DNA of 64,000 nucleotides, taken from positions 81,338,773 through 81,402,772 of the forward strand of contig OX246737.1 of NCBI GenBank assembly GCA_945910005.1, read 5' to 3'. How positions within the stretch are numbered: position 1 is the first letter of the stretch; every line of letters begins with the position of its first letter. Shown piece by piece: positions 35,970 through 47,204 of the stretch. The position numbers were made by a program, and so were the translations under genes. The notes under the pieces were generated by a model. It worked only from the letters and a program-made list of their open reading frames with translations. It searched no databases and was not told the origin of the DNA. Source of the stretch: Isoperla grammatica. Its lineage: Eukaryota > Arthropoda > Insecta > Plecoptera > Perlodidae.

Positions 35970-36145
35970 TTATACTTGAAGAGACTTGACTGGTTTACTG
36001 CTTGACGAAGGGGCGGAGTCAGTATTGGAAGGCGATAGCTGATTGGTGGGTTTACTCCCCATTTTTAGGGTGGAGGTGTTCGATTCTAAGCTCACTCCGT
36101 TTGTGTTGAGGGACACTGTCATTCCCACGCCAACGTTCATGCCAG
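35970..36145 (-). CDS. Candidate terminal coding exon of the Shaw channel gene
   Basis: On the minus strand a good acceptor (TTGTACTTTTCAG ending at 36146) opens a frame of 57 residues that ends at TAA (35970-35972). It reads GMNVGVGMTVSLNTNGVSLE at the start and is S/T/N/P-rich to the end (SSSSKPVKSLQV). The first two bases complete a codon begun in the previous exon. The Shaw exon at 57380-56426 ends with exactly one spare base at a GTACGT donor on the same strand, so the phases fit and would place an alanine at the junction. A low-complexity cytoplasmic tail suits a Kv3 C terminus. The link is inference and implies a 20-kb intron. Confidence 0.45.
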
Positions 36146-38215
36146 CTGAAAAGTACAAGGCCAATATTAGATCTCGACCTCGTGCTTACTTGATATACAA
36201 AATTACAGTGGATGCAACAAACTATTATTTTGAGATTCAAATGCATCAAATAAAAACAATTAATTTTATCATTATTTAACAGACGTTACTTATCAACGTA
36301 CTGCGAGACAGTACGAAATACTCGTATAATAATACATGTACTAAACAAACAAAATCATTCCAATATATAACCAAACACTAATATAAGATTTGATTAAAGT
36401 GTTGACATAGATGCGTGCGTGTTCAGATTCAGATGTATGGAATAGGTCAAACTCACGCCACCAAACGACAGTTGATGCTGCCACATCTAGAGACTAATAA
36501 CAACAGCTATAGTACACATACATATTACATGCCAGTAACATCAAACTTAGAATAGAAAAACCATGTTTGCAAACGAAATAGTTGGCCAAGATGAGAATTA
36601 AGACGAACACAATTCAAAAATGGGTGATGAAATATCAGATCGTAATTTAATTTAATTCTTTTTTGTTTTTCAGCATCAGAAGTTTGAAGAATGGTGCTAT
36701 GTATTTTGTTTTTGTTAGTTCCTTCAGTTACGATTTGCGTTTGTACTTTTAAATTTTGAACACTTTCCATAATATGACAGAACATAGGGGATTGATATTT
36801 ATTTTATTGGTTCATTAATTTTAATGTTGAGTTTGACAACATGGTTTAACTTTACTCAGTGTTACAATCATGTGCTCTAGGTAAACCTTAAGGTGTTGTA
36901 AACATTTAAATAACATACATTTCACATGACAACATTTAAAGAGCATTGTTCCCAACATTTTGTTTTGTCTGCAGGCAGATAGATGTTGGTACTAGTGTGT
37001 ACAGTGCGACCACAGGTTCTTGGCCCGCGGGAACAGAGTGATTGTGTGAACTACGTCTCAGTCTCACCTTGGTCTGCCTGCGTTACCCTCAAACAAGGCC
37101 TACAGGTGCGGAATCAGTAGCTTTCCACGGGCCAAGATCCTGTGGCCGTTCTGGATTCAGAAATACATCGAAAGGGTAAATATTTCATACAATCATTCTT
37201 CTTACATCCATTGCGTCTCCGGCTTATGAAGACACGCCAATTGATATACTGGCGTACAAACATTACTTTATAATTGGGAATCTACAAAGGGAAGCCAGAC
37301 AGCTGATCTTCAAAACATATAGCTAAGTCTTAAGATGATATGATTTTCACTAAAGATTATGTCTACGTCAAAATTACCGTTATAGGTAAACAATTTCATC
37401 TTATGTATATAATAAATCTTTGCAGTTTACATTTCTTCATTTGCATTCAGTGCGGAGTCGTTCACCAGTTAGAGGGCTTGAAACAAGTCTGAGCTACGAA
37501 ACTTGTTATAACTCCAACTATTGTCCCAACCTGCCTGTTATACGCATTAGTACGAAAAGCTAAGTGGATGAAGTACGCTGTCAGTTATTGACGTCTCGAT
37601 TAGCTTTCGATAAGGTACTAGTAGGGAGAAAATGCCGGTTCTGGCGCAGGACATGACCTTTGACCTTGACCCCGCCGCCACTGCCTGCCGCTCGTCACCG
37701 CGAGGCGCTTGATTAGTCACTGTGTGACCTTGAACAGATTGCAACTCAGGATGACTCCGCCCACCACTCACTGGTTGGAGACGAGTTCGAGTTTTTCTAA
37801 CAGCTGGGTCGAGTATTTAGAAAAAAAAATGACTCATCCACAACAATCACAAGGCATTGTTGATGACACAGGTTCGTCACCTACCTACTGCAATCATTGT
37901 ATATAGTTCAAACTTACTATGCATAGATCTCCGCAGTAAACAAATGAATATTCTAAGAATTTAATGAAATATAAAAAGTTTTAAAATAAAGAAAAAATCA
38001 ATAGTAATTAGGGGTTAGATTATCATCGAAGTTGAGATGAGGTTAAGGGTACGATTAAAAAGAAATAAGATTATCAAAGAGTTCAATGTACTACTTTATT
38101 TATATCACCAACGTGCTACGCCATATCGAAAAGATTAGAAGTGCTATTAGCTACCAATTAAATGTTCAGATATGACCAGCTTCTTTTCATCGCGGAGAGC
38201 TTAGCGAAAGCAAAA
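36146..38215. other. Intronic or intergenic DNA with one weak exon-like segment
   Basis: Mostly featureless. At 37011-37104 on + there is a frame between an AG and a possible donor that reads SDCVNYVSVSPWSACVTL, with the W-S-x-C pattern of a thrombospondin type-1 module. It soon meets a stop if not spliced, and may be chance. Confidence 0.3.
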
Positions 38216-39518
<1,303 letters not shown>

Positions 39519-42500
39519 TCACATTTTTTTAATTTTATAATGTCCATAAGCAAATGTAGTAACACCATCAGAGTTGATGTAACGTTTATCATCGTATGGA
39601 GAGAGGGTCTGCTTCCTTTGTTTGATTGTATATAGTTCATGATTTATACTTCTAATAGATACCATACCAGCACTGTACATTTTTCGGAATAATAAACACT
39701 TTCTATAGTCATCGTGTCGAATATGAAGTTTTAAAGTGGCTCTTACAATACCCTTACCCACTTTTTTATTATTATCAGAGCCATTGGCTAAAATAGAGTA
39801 CATCTTAGCTCTCAAACCAACAAACTCTCGAACAGGCTCACCTTCCATTTCATCCTTGAATTTTCCCAGAACTTTCATGTTTTTCTTACTAAAAAGTGTG
39901 TGATCTTTAGGAAAATTAGACGTGTCAAACAAATGTTCATCTGACTTCATGTCCTCGTAAAGATCTTTTGTTTCAATTTCGTAACACAGAGAGTCAGTAT
40001 CAGTGAAAAGAAGCTGTGCTCGATTGCCATACTTATTTTTTGTGTAATTGTAGTGAAAGTCATACATTACAGCTTTACTTAAATCTAAAATACTAAAGCC
40101 TGCATATATGGGGCGGTTTAAAATAAGAGTTTTCTTCTTACTATGCACAGCTACTAAGTTATTTTGAAACATTTTAAATCCTTCAAAGGCGGGAGAAGCC
40201 ACAAGTTTTAACATTCTTCTTTTATTGTTCACCAATGTAACATTGATTCGTTTACGCATATTTTCTATTAATTTACCAAACAGACTGTTGACCATCAATT
40301 TGTATAGATTACGCTCGAAGGTGTTGTGAGCATTCTGACGTTTATTTGTGTTGAAATCTACATATGGCTTCAACCAAGGGCTTTGGCTAAATTCAAGCAC
40401 TTTATGAATTTTTAAGAGCTTCATACCTAATGATAGGTACTGCTTCAAATTTCTGTAGTGTATAATGTAGTTCTTTTTATTGTTTAAGTTTGGAGTCAAC
40501 TTAGTGACTTTAGTATTCAACCTAATATCTAAATCATCTACAAGATTTTCACTGTATGGCGATATCATATTCTTCGAAATGGTAATTTTTTCTGGAGCTA
40601 GAGGATAATCGTTATGTAGGTCATGTAACTCTACAGGATATTCCAAATCTACTTCTAATATGTAGCCGGTGTTTGAGTCGTTAGGTACATTCTCAAATGT
40701 AATATTTTCAATCTCACCTTTAGCCAACCATTTGAATCCACTAATAGGGAGATAATCAGACATGGCCACACCGTATAGATTGTTACAATCCCAATACGTA
40801 ATAAATTTGGATGGTTTATCAGAATCAAACCCCTCAACATATTTATTATTAGCTTCCGAGAATCGTTTAGATATTGTAGATACACCCCCTCTTATTCCAT
40901 TTTCAATAAACAAGTACATATTCGGGTCTGTAAACAACTCTAATTGAACACCAGTCATCTTCAAACAAGCATGGAATGTGAGACCAGAGCTGGTGTAATT
41001 GTGCGCTGGGTCTAATCCGTAATTATCTAAACAAAGTAATCTAAAATTTTCAAAAACATCAGCTAAAAGACATACATCAGTTTTTACGTATAAATCCTGA
41101 TATTCACCAAGGTTTTTTATGTCGAAAGCTTTCCAAACATCGACTGCGTGTTTATAGTCAATATCACTTAAATCTTCACCTGTAAGAACATTGTGAAAGA
41201 ACTTTTGTGCTGGTAGATTAGTTTCAAGAAATTTTTCTTCAGAATCAAGATAATCATATGGGAACACTCCCTTACGTAAAAGAAGATGAATTTTATCTTG
41301 ATGAAAACATTTTTTAAGTGTTACAAACCGGTCAATTCCGTAACCAACAAGATTATTTACCAATGAATCTAGTGAATCGTTTAAAAACTGGTACGAGTCA
41401 ATGAAACGAAGATTTGATACAGAAAAAGAGATGTACTTTTCAACGGTGTTGGGGATGACTGAAATTCTTCTGTTTTTAATTTTACCAAGTTTTTGCATTA
41501 TTAGATGCGAGTCATATCCTCGTAGGTTATGAAAAACAACTGGTATATATTTCGCTTGTGTGTAAGCTAGATTACATTTATTGTGGACGGCACCTCGATA
41601 AATACCATCTAAATGGTTGTGATCTCTTACTCGATCCAAGCCTAAAGCTTTGTTGCAAATATGACAAATAACAGCTTCTTTAAATGATTTTTTGTGATGA
41701 TCTGTCATAACTATAGGGACTACCTTGGACATAATTTTACATAAGTTATCCTCTTCACTTAACATTGCATCTAAAAACTTGTCGACTGCTTGTGAACCCC
41801 GATAAACTACAGGTTGTTTTAAGGAGTTACCTTTAGAATCAACAATAACATAGGAAAATCCCGATGGTTCATGATTTGTGACTTGAGTTGTGTGTGATAT
41901 ATCACTTGTTTGGTCGCAACCTAAGATCTTTCTAGAAATACACTCAAAATCAGCATATATAATGAATGGTACTTTCAATGAGAATTGAACATCTTTGAAT
42001 TTTAAAATGTTGTCTTCTTCGGTGGGTAATTGAATTTTTTGTGGATCGTGTTGACTACATAATGTATGGTGTTCCTCTCTTAGCTTTTGAGTAGTAAATC
42101 TATGTAGGCACAGATAACAGTAAAATGTTCTGTGTTCATGCTTTGTTAAAGAGTGTAAGAGTCGGTTGAAATCCTTAATGAGAAAGTAGTGTGAGTTGTT
42201 TTCATTCGATATGTACAATAAATTTACATGCTCTTCACAATGAACTTTTGTTATACGAACAGGAAATATGTCTTTATCATACCCAAAAACGTTTATAGAA
42301 ATATTATTGTTTTTCTCAAAAATATCAAGTTTTGATATCTTTACTGGATAATCAATACCACTCATGTTAAGTTCAGATTCCAGATGTTCATATTTACTCA
42401 CACGTTGCGAATCTTTAGTTTGTGGATAGAGATACGCGAGAACTGACCATAGAAAGCATTTATTGTCGCGATAATTTTGTATGTTGATTATCGATTTAGA

Positions 42501-43289
42501 TAATTTCAATTTTGATGGTAGAGGTATGTAGCTACTCCCTGCTAGAGGCGCGTATTGTACAACTTTTAATTCTAAATAGTAAACATGTTCTAGACCCCAA
42601 TTACTACCATCCTTTTGAAAAGTACTTGATAAAGCATTAATTTTTTGAAATGCATCACTAAATTGATCATCAAAATCGTTTTCCTCAAGGAGTGTATAAC
42701 ACACGCTTCTAAAACAGGGAGACGTAAATTGAGGTTCACCTTCCATCTCCCGTGAAAACCGTACAAACATTGATATGTACCATTTAACACCTTTAAACGT
42801 ACTAAGATTTTTCAAAACCAACTCTTTGACCTTATCATTGTGGTTGTTTAAAAAAAGAAGCAGATCTCTCTCATACATAGTGTTTTTAAACTTGTATGAT
42901 TTGGCGACTCCATCGAAAGATTCATCACAGGAAACGTTATCAGCACATGGTCCGTTGTTAAAGCTGTCATCATCAACTTCCATAGGTGTCACTTCCGGAT
43001 TGGCGGTTTTGATTGCAGATTCGAGCTTATGTTGATGGACGTGTTTCAAATAATCATCTTTAATTGCGAACTCCTTTGTGCATAAAGCACATTGAAACAA
43101 CATGGAGTGATCTCTCTTGACGTGATTTTTCAGGTTATCTTCACGTGTAAAAGAAGCAGGACACAATTTACACTTGAAGGTTGTGGTGAGATTGTGGGCG
43201 ACTCTCTTGTGACGTAGCAGTGCTCTTTTCCATTTGAAAGCTTCGTCACACACCTCACATACGTATGCACGATTCCTGGTAGATTCCAT
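39519..43289 (-). CDS. Zinc-finger / family B DNA polymerase (Polinton or adintovirus-related), intact 1256 aa
   Basis: Residues 8-87 hold three C2H2 zinc fingers (C11-C14-H27-H32, C40-C43-H56-H61, C67-C70-H83-H87), expected to bind DNA. Residues about 250-370 form a region with NKCFLWSVLAYL and later SHYFLIKDF. A C-rich finger-like segment (CYLCLHRF) follows. The 3'-5' exonuclease motifs are IIYADFEC (about 446), FHNLRGYDSHLI (about 586) and YVKTDVCLLADVF (about 740). Between the first two is CHICNKALG...RVRDHNHLDG...CN (about 543-580), like the zinc/HNH motif of recombination endonuclease VII. Polymerase motifs are DCNNLYG (about 840), LMVNSLFGK (about 1003) and FTDTDSL (about 1100). This set is that of protein-primed PolB of Polinton/adintovirus-like elements. 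No integrase, ATPase, protease or capsid gene accompanies it. The frame is uninterrupted, which implies youth or selection. The start is the first ATG before finger 1. Confidence 0.88.
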   Translation of the reverse strand: MESTRNRAYVCEVCDEAFKWKRALLRHKRVAHNLTTTFKCKLCPASFTREDNLKNHVKRDHSMLFQCALCTKEFAIKDDYLKHVHQHKLESAIKTANPEVTPMEVDDDSFNNGPCADNVSCDESFDGVAKSYKFKNTMYERDLLLFLNNHNDKVKELVLKNLSTFKGVKWYISMFVRFSREMEGEPQFTSPCFRSVCYTLLEENDFDDQFSDAFQKINALSSTFQKDGSNWGLEHVYYLELKVVQYAPLAGSSYIPLPSKLKLSKSIINIQNYRDNKCFLWSVLAYLYPQTKDSQRVSKYEHLESELNMSGIDYPVKISKLDIFEKNNNISINVFGYDKDIFPVRITKVHCEEHVNLLYISNENNSHYFLIKDFNRLLHSLTKHEHRTFYCYLCLHRFTTQKLREEHHTLCSQHDPQKIQLPTEEDNILKFKDVQFSLKVPFIIYADFECISRKILGCDQTSDISHTTQVTNHEPSGFSYVIVDSKGNSLKQPVVYRGSQAVDKFLDAMLSEEDNLCKIMSKVVPIVMTDHHKKSFKEAVICHICNKALGLDRVRDHNHLDGIYRGAVHNKCNLAYTQAKYIPVVFHNLRGYDSHLIMQKLGKIKNRRISVIPNTVEKYISFSVSNLRFIDSYQFLNDSLDSLVNNLVGYGIDRFVTLKKCFHQDKIHLLLRKGVFPYDYLDSEEKFLETNLPAQKFFHNVLTGEDLSDIDYKHAVDVWKAFDIKNLGEYQDLYVKTDVCLLADVFENFRLLCLDNYGLDPAHNYTSSGLTFHACLKMTGVQLELFTDPNMYLFIENGIRGGVSTISKRFSEANNKYVEGFDSDKPSKFITYWDCNNLYGVAMSDYLPISGFKWLAKGEIENITFENVPNDSNTGYILEVDLEYPVELHDLHNDYPLAPEKITISKNMISPYSENLVDDLDIRLNTKVTKLTPNLNNKKNYIIHYRNLKQYLSLGMKLLKIHKVLEFSQSPWLKPYVDFNTNKRQNAHNTFERNLYKLMVNSLFGKLIENMRKRINVTLVNNKRRMLKLVASPAFEGFKMFQNNLVAVHSKKKTLILNRPIYAGFSILDLSKAVMYDFHYNYTKNKYGNRAQLLFTDTDSLCYEIETKDLYEDMKSDEHLFDTSNFPKDHTLFSKKNMKVLGKFKDEMEGEPVREFVGLRAKMYSILANGSDNNKKVGKGIVRATLKLHIRHDDYRKCLLFRKMYSAGMVSIRSINHELYTIKQRKQTLSPYDDKRYINSDGVTTFAYGHYKIKKM

Positions 43290-44266
43290 CTCGTTGTACT
43301 TTCAAACTATATTAACAAGAGAGATGGATTAAGTTTTTGTTTAAGGTTTACAATTATCGCTAAACAATATGACATATAAAAATTAACTATATTTACCTTG
43401 ATTGGTAATAGAATGGTGTTTTCAGCTTGATAATGTATCAGCCGTAATGGGTGCAGAAGTGATCAGTTTTAGATATTCACTCTGTATTCATAAAAAAGAC
43501 GAACGAGTATGGATAAACGTAAACATATGTCCCGTCTTGATTGTTTATCTTGAAATGTTTACAGTATGATAGTACAAAAATAGTCAACTAAAGAGGTCTC
43601 TTGTAGTTAACCCTTCAATAGATTGTTAATGACTGAGCCGATCCACAGTTTGATGACCTATTTAAATTAAATGAGCAACAGAGCGCGGACCGCGTAGAAA
43701 ACGATTAAAAAGAAACGACGCGCTCCAAGCGGACAAAGCAGGAAGCTCACCGCTAAGATGAGGTTCTTACGATTGTTGAGTTAAACATAGGAACTTTACA
43801 ATCTTCCAAATTAAATAAAGAATTACTGTTAAATAAAATAGCATTACGATCAATATCCTACATTAAATTGTAAAGAAATCAAGACGATAGTGATAGTGTG
43901 TGCTGGAGTGGTTATCTAATAACTAAACACTTGCTCCACGCAAGGCTATCAACTTCCTGCGTGTGTATACATGCCAGTAGTAGAGTAGGTTAGTATTACT
44001 TATTATTCACTTCATGGGTATTAGGATGCAGACTCGCGAAGATAATATTATGGCTGTGAGCTGACAGAACTCGATGCGTAGTCAACACTTGAGTGAAGCG
44101 TATTATTTCATTTTTGTCAATTTTTTGTTTTTTTTTTTACAATAATTAAACCATTTGTAAATACTATTTGTAAACATTGTTAATTTAAATGCATGGTTAT
44201 GATTAACTGCTTTCCGTAACGTAGAACGCGTCTGTAAGTAAGGTCCCCTCACACAAGTGTGCGTGT

Positions 44267-44298
<32 letters not shown>

Positions 44299-44385
44299 GA
44301 GAGCGACTAACATCTGATGCGACAAGATTGAACTTGCATTACTTCCTCCAAACGCACGTGTGCTCAAGGTCAACAACACCACATG
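41803..44385. repeat. Left arm of a 5.2-kb palindrome
   Basis: The arm contains the 5' 495 codons of the PolB gene and about 1.1 kb of upstream non-coding DNA including a (GA)12 tract at 44267-44290. It pairs with 44422-47004 at nearly 100 percent identity; I found two length differences only. Confidence 0.95.
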
Positions 44386-44421
44386 TTATGTCTGGAGTTA
44401 TCTAGTCTATGAATTTCGCTG

Positions 44422-44508
44422 CATGTGGTGTTGTTGACCTTGAGCACACGTGCGTTTGGAGGAAGTAATGCAAGTTCAATCTTGTCGCATCAGATGTTAG
44501 TCGCTCTC

Positions 44509-44540
<32 letters not shown>

Positions 44541-47004
44541 ACACGCACACTTGTGTGAGGGGACCTTACTTACAGACGCGTTCTACGTTACGGAAAGCAG
44601 TTAATCATAACCATGCATTTAAATTAACAATGTTTACAAATAGTATTTACAAATGGTTTAATTATTGTAAAAAAAAAACAAAAAATTGACAAAAATGAAA
44701 TAATACGCTTCACTCAAGTGTTGACTACGCATCGAGTTCTGTCAGCTCACAGCCATAATATTATCTTCGCGAGTCTGCATCCTAATACCCATGAAGTGAA
44801 TAATAAGTAATACTAACCTACTCTACTACTGGCATGTATACACACGCAGGAAGTTGATAGCCTTGCGTGGAGCAAGTGTTTAGTTATTAGATAACCACTC
44901 CAGCACACACTATCACTATCGTCTTGATTTCTTTACAATTTAATGTAGGATATTGATCGTAATGCTATTTTATTTAACAGTAATTCTTTATTTAATTTGG
45001 AAGATTGTAAAGTTCCTATGTTTAACTCAACAATCGTAAGAACCTCATCTTAGCGGTGAGCTTCCTGCTTTGTCCGCTTGGAGCGCGTCGTTTCTTTTTA
45101 ATCGTTTTCTACGCGGTCCGCGCTCTGTTGCTCATTTAATTTAAATAGGTCATCAAACTGTGGATCGGCTCAGTCATTAACAATCTATTGAAGGGTTAAC
45201 TACAAGAGACCTCTTTAGTTGACTATTTTTGTACTATCATACTGTAAACATTTCAAGATAAACAATCAAGACGGGACATATGTTTACGTTTATCCATACT
45301 CGTTCGTCTTTTTTATGAATACAGAGTGAATATCTAAAACTGATCACTTCTGCACCCATTACGGCTGATACATTATCAAGCTGAAAACACCATTCTATTA
45401 CCAATCAAGGTAAATATAGTTAATTTTTATATGTCATATTGTTTAGCGATAATTGTAAACCTTAAACAAAAACTTAATCCATCTCTCTTGTTAATATAGT
45501 TTGAAAGTACAACGAGATGGAATCTACCAGGAATCGTGCATACGTATGTGAGGTGTGTGACGAAGCTTTCAAATGGAAAAGAGCACTGCTACGTCACAAG
45601 AGAGTCGCCCACAATCTCACCACAACCTTCAAGTGTAAATTGTGTCCTGCTTCTTTTACACGTGAAGATAACCTGAAAAATCACGTCAAGAGAGATCACT
45701 CCATGTTGTTTCAATGTGCTTTATGCACAAAGGAGTTCGCAATTAAAGATGATTATTTGAAACACGTCCATCAACATAAGCTCGAATCTGCAATCAAAAC
45801 CGCCAATCCGGAAGTGACACCTATGGAAGTTGATGATGACAGCTTTAACAACGGACCATGTGCTGATAACGTTTCCTGTGATGAATCTTTCGATGGAGTC
45901 GCCAAATCATACAAGTTTAAAAACACTATGTATGAGAGAGATCTGCTTCTTTTTTTAAACAACCACAATGATAAGGTCAAAGAGTTGGTTTTGAAAAATC
46001 TTAGTACGTTTAAAGGTGTTAAATGGTACATATCAATGTTTGTACGGTTTTCACGGGAGATGGAAGGTGAACCTCAATTTACGTCTCCCTGTTTTAGAAG
46101 CGTGTGTTATACACTCCTTGAGGAAAACGATTTTGATGATCAATTTAGTGATGCATTTCAAAAAATTAATGCTTTATCAAGTACTTTTCAAAAGGATGGT
46201 AGTAATTGGGGTCTAGAACATGTTTACTATTTAGAATTAAAAGTTGTACAATACGCGCCTCTAGCAGGGAGGTAGCTACATACCTCTACCATCAAAATTG
46301 AAATTATCTAAATCGATAATCAACATACAAAATTATCGCGACAATAAATGCTTTCTATGGTCAGTTCTCGCGTATCTCTATCCACAAACTAAAGATTCGC
46401 AACGTGTGAGTAAATATGAACATCTGGAATCTGAACTTAACATGAGTGGTATTGATTATCCAGTAAAGATATCAAAACTTGATATTTTTGAGAAAAACAA
46501 TAATATTTCTATAAACGTTTTTGGGTATGATAAAGACATATTTCCTGTTCGTATAACAAAAGTTCATTGTGAAGAGCATGTAAATTTATTGTACATATCG
46601 AATGAAAACAACTCACACTACTTTCTCATTAAGGATTTCAACCGACTCTTACACTCTTTAACAAAGCATGAACACAGAACATTTTACTGTTATCTGTGCC
46701 TACATAGATTTACTACTCAAAAGCTAAGAGAGGAACACCATACATTATGTAGTCAACACGATCCACAAAAAATTCAATTACCCACCGAAGAAGACAACAT
46801 TTTAAAATTCAAAGATGTTCAATTCTCATTGAAAGTACCATTCATTATATATGCTGATTTTGAGTGTATTTCTAGAAAGATCTTAGGTTGCGACCAAACA
46901 AGTGATATATCACACACAACTCAAGTCACAAATCATGAACCATCGGGATTTTCCTATGTTATTGTTGATTCTAAAGGTAACTCCTTAAAACAACCTGTAG
47001 TTTA
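44422..47004. repeat. Right arm of the palindrome, ending at the assembly gap
   Basis: Exact inverse of the left arm across a 36-bp unpaired centre (44386-44421), except for one base fewer in a poly-A run (10 against 11) near 44670 and one extra G at about 46272. It stops at the last base before the N run, so its true outer end is unknown. Confidence 0.95.
45517..47004 (+). pseudogene. Inverted second copy of the PolB gene, frameshifted and cut by the gap
   Basis: The first 250 codons are identical to the gene at 43289-39519. One extra G near 46272 ends the frame at 46275. Coding then resumes in another frame at about 46290 (KLSKSIINIQNYR onward) through the first exonuclease motif near 46855 and runs into the N gap. 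Whether this is a real damaged copy or a sequencing-error image of the left copy cannot be settled here. Confidence 0.85.
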
Positions 47005-47204
47005 NNNNNNNNNNNNNNNNNNNNNNNNNNNNNNNNNNNNNNNNNNNNNNNNNNNNNNNNNNNNNNNNNNNNNNNNNNNNNNNNNNNNNNNNNNNNNNNN
47101 NNNNNNNNNNNNNNNNNNNNNNNNNNNNNNNNNNNNNNNNNNNNNNNNNNNNNNNNNNNNNNNNNNNNNNNNNNNNNNNNNNNNNNNNNNNNNNNNNNNN
47201 NNNN
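47005..47204. other. Assembly gap of 200 N
   Basis: Exactly 200 unknown bases, a round number that suggests a placeholder of unknown true size. Confidence 0.99.

Noticed and set aside
37547..37771. 74-codon minus-strand frame in a GC-rich patch
   Set aside because: No splice sites, domain or codon pattern that I can support.
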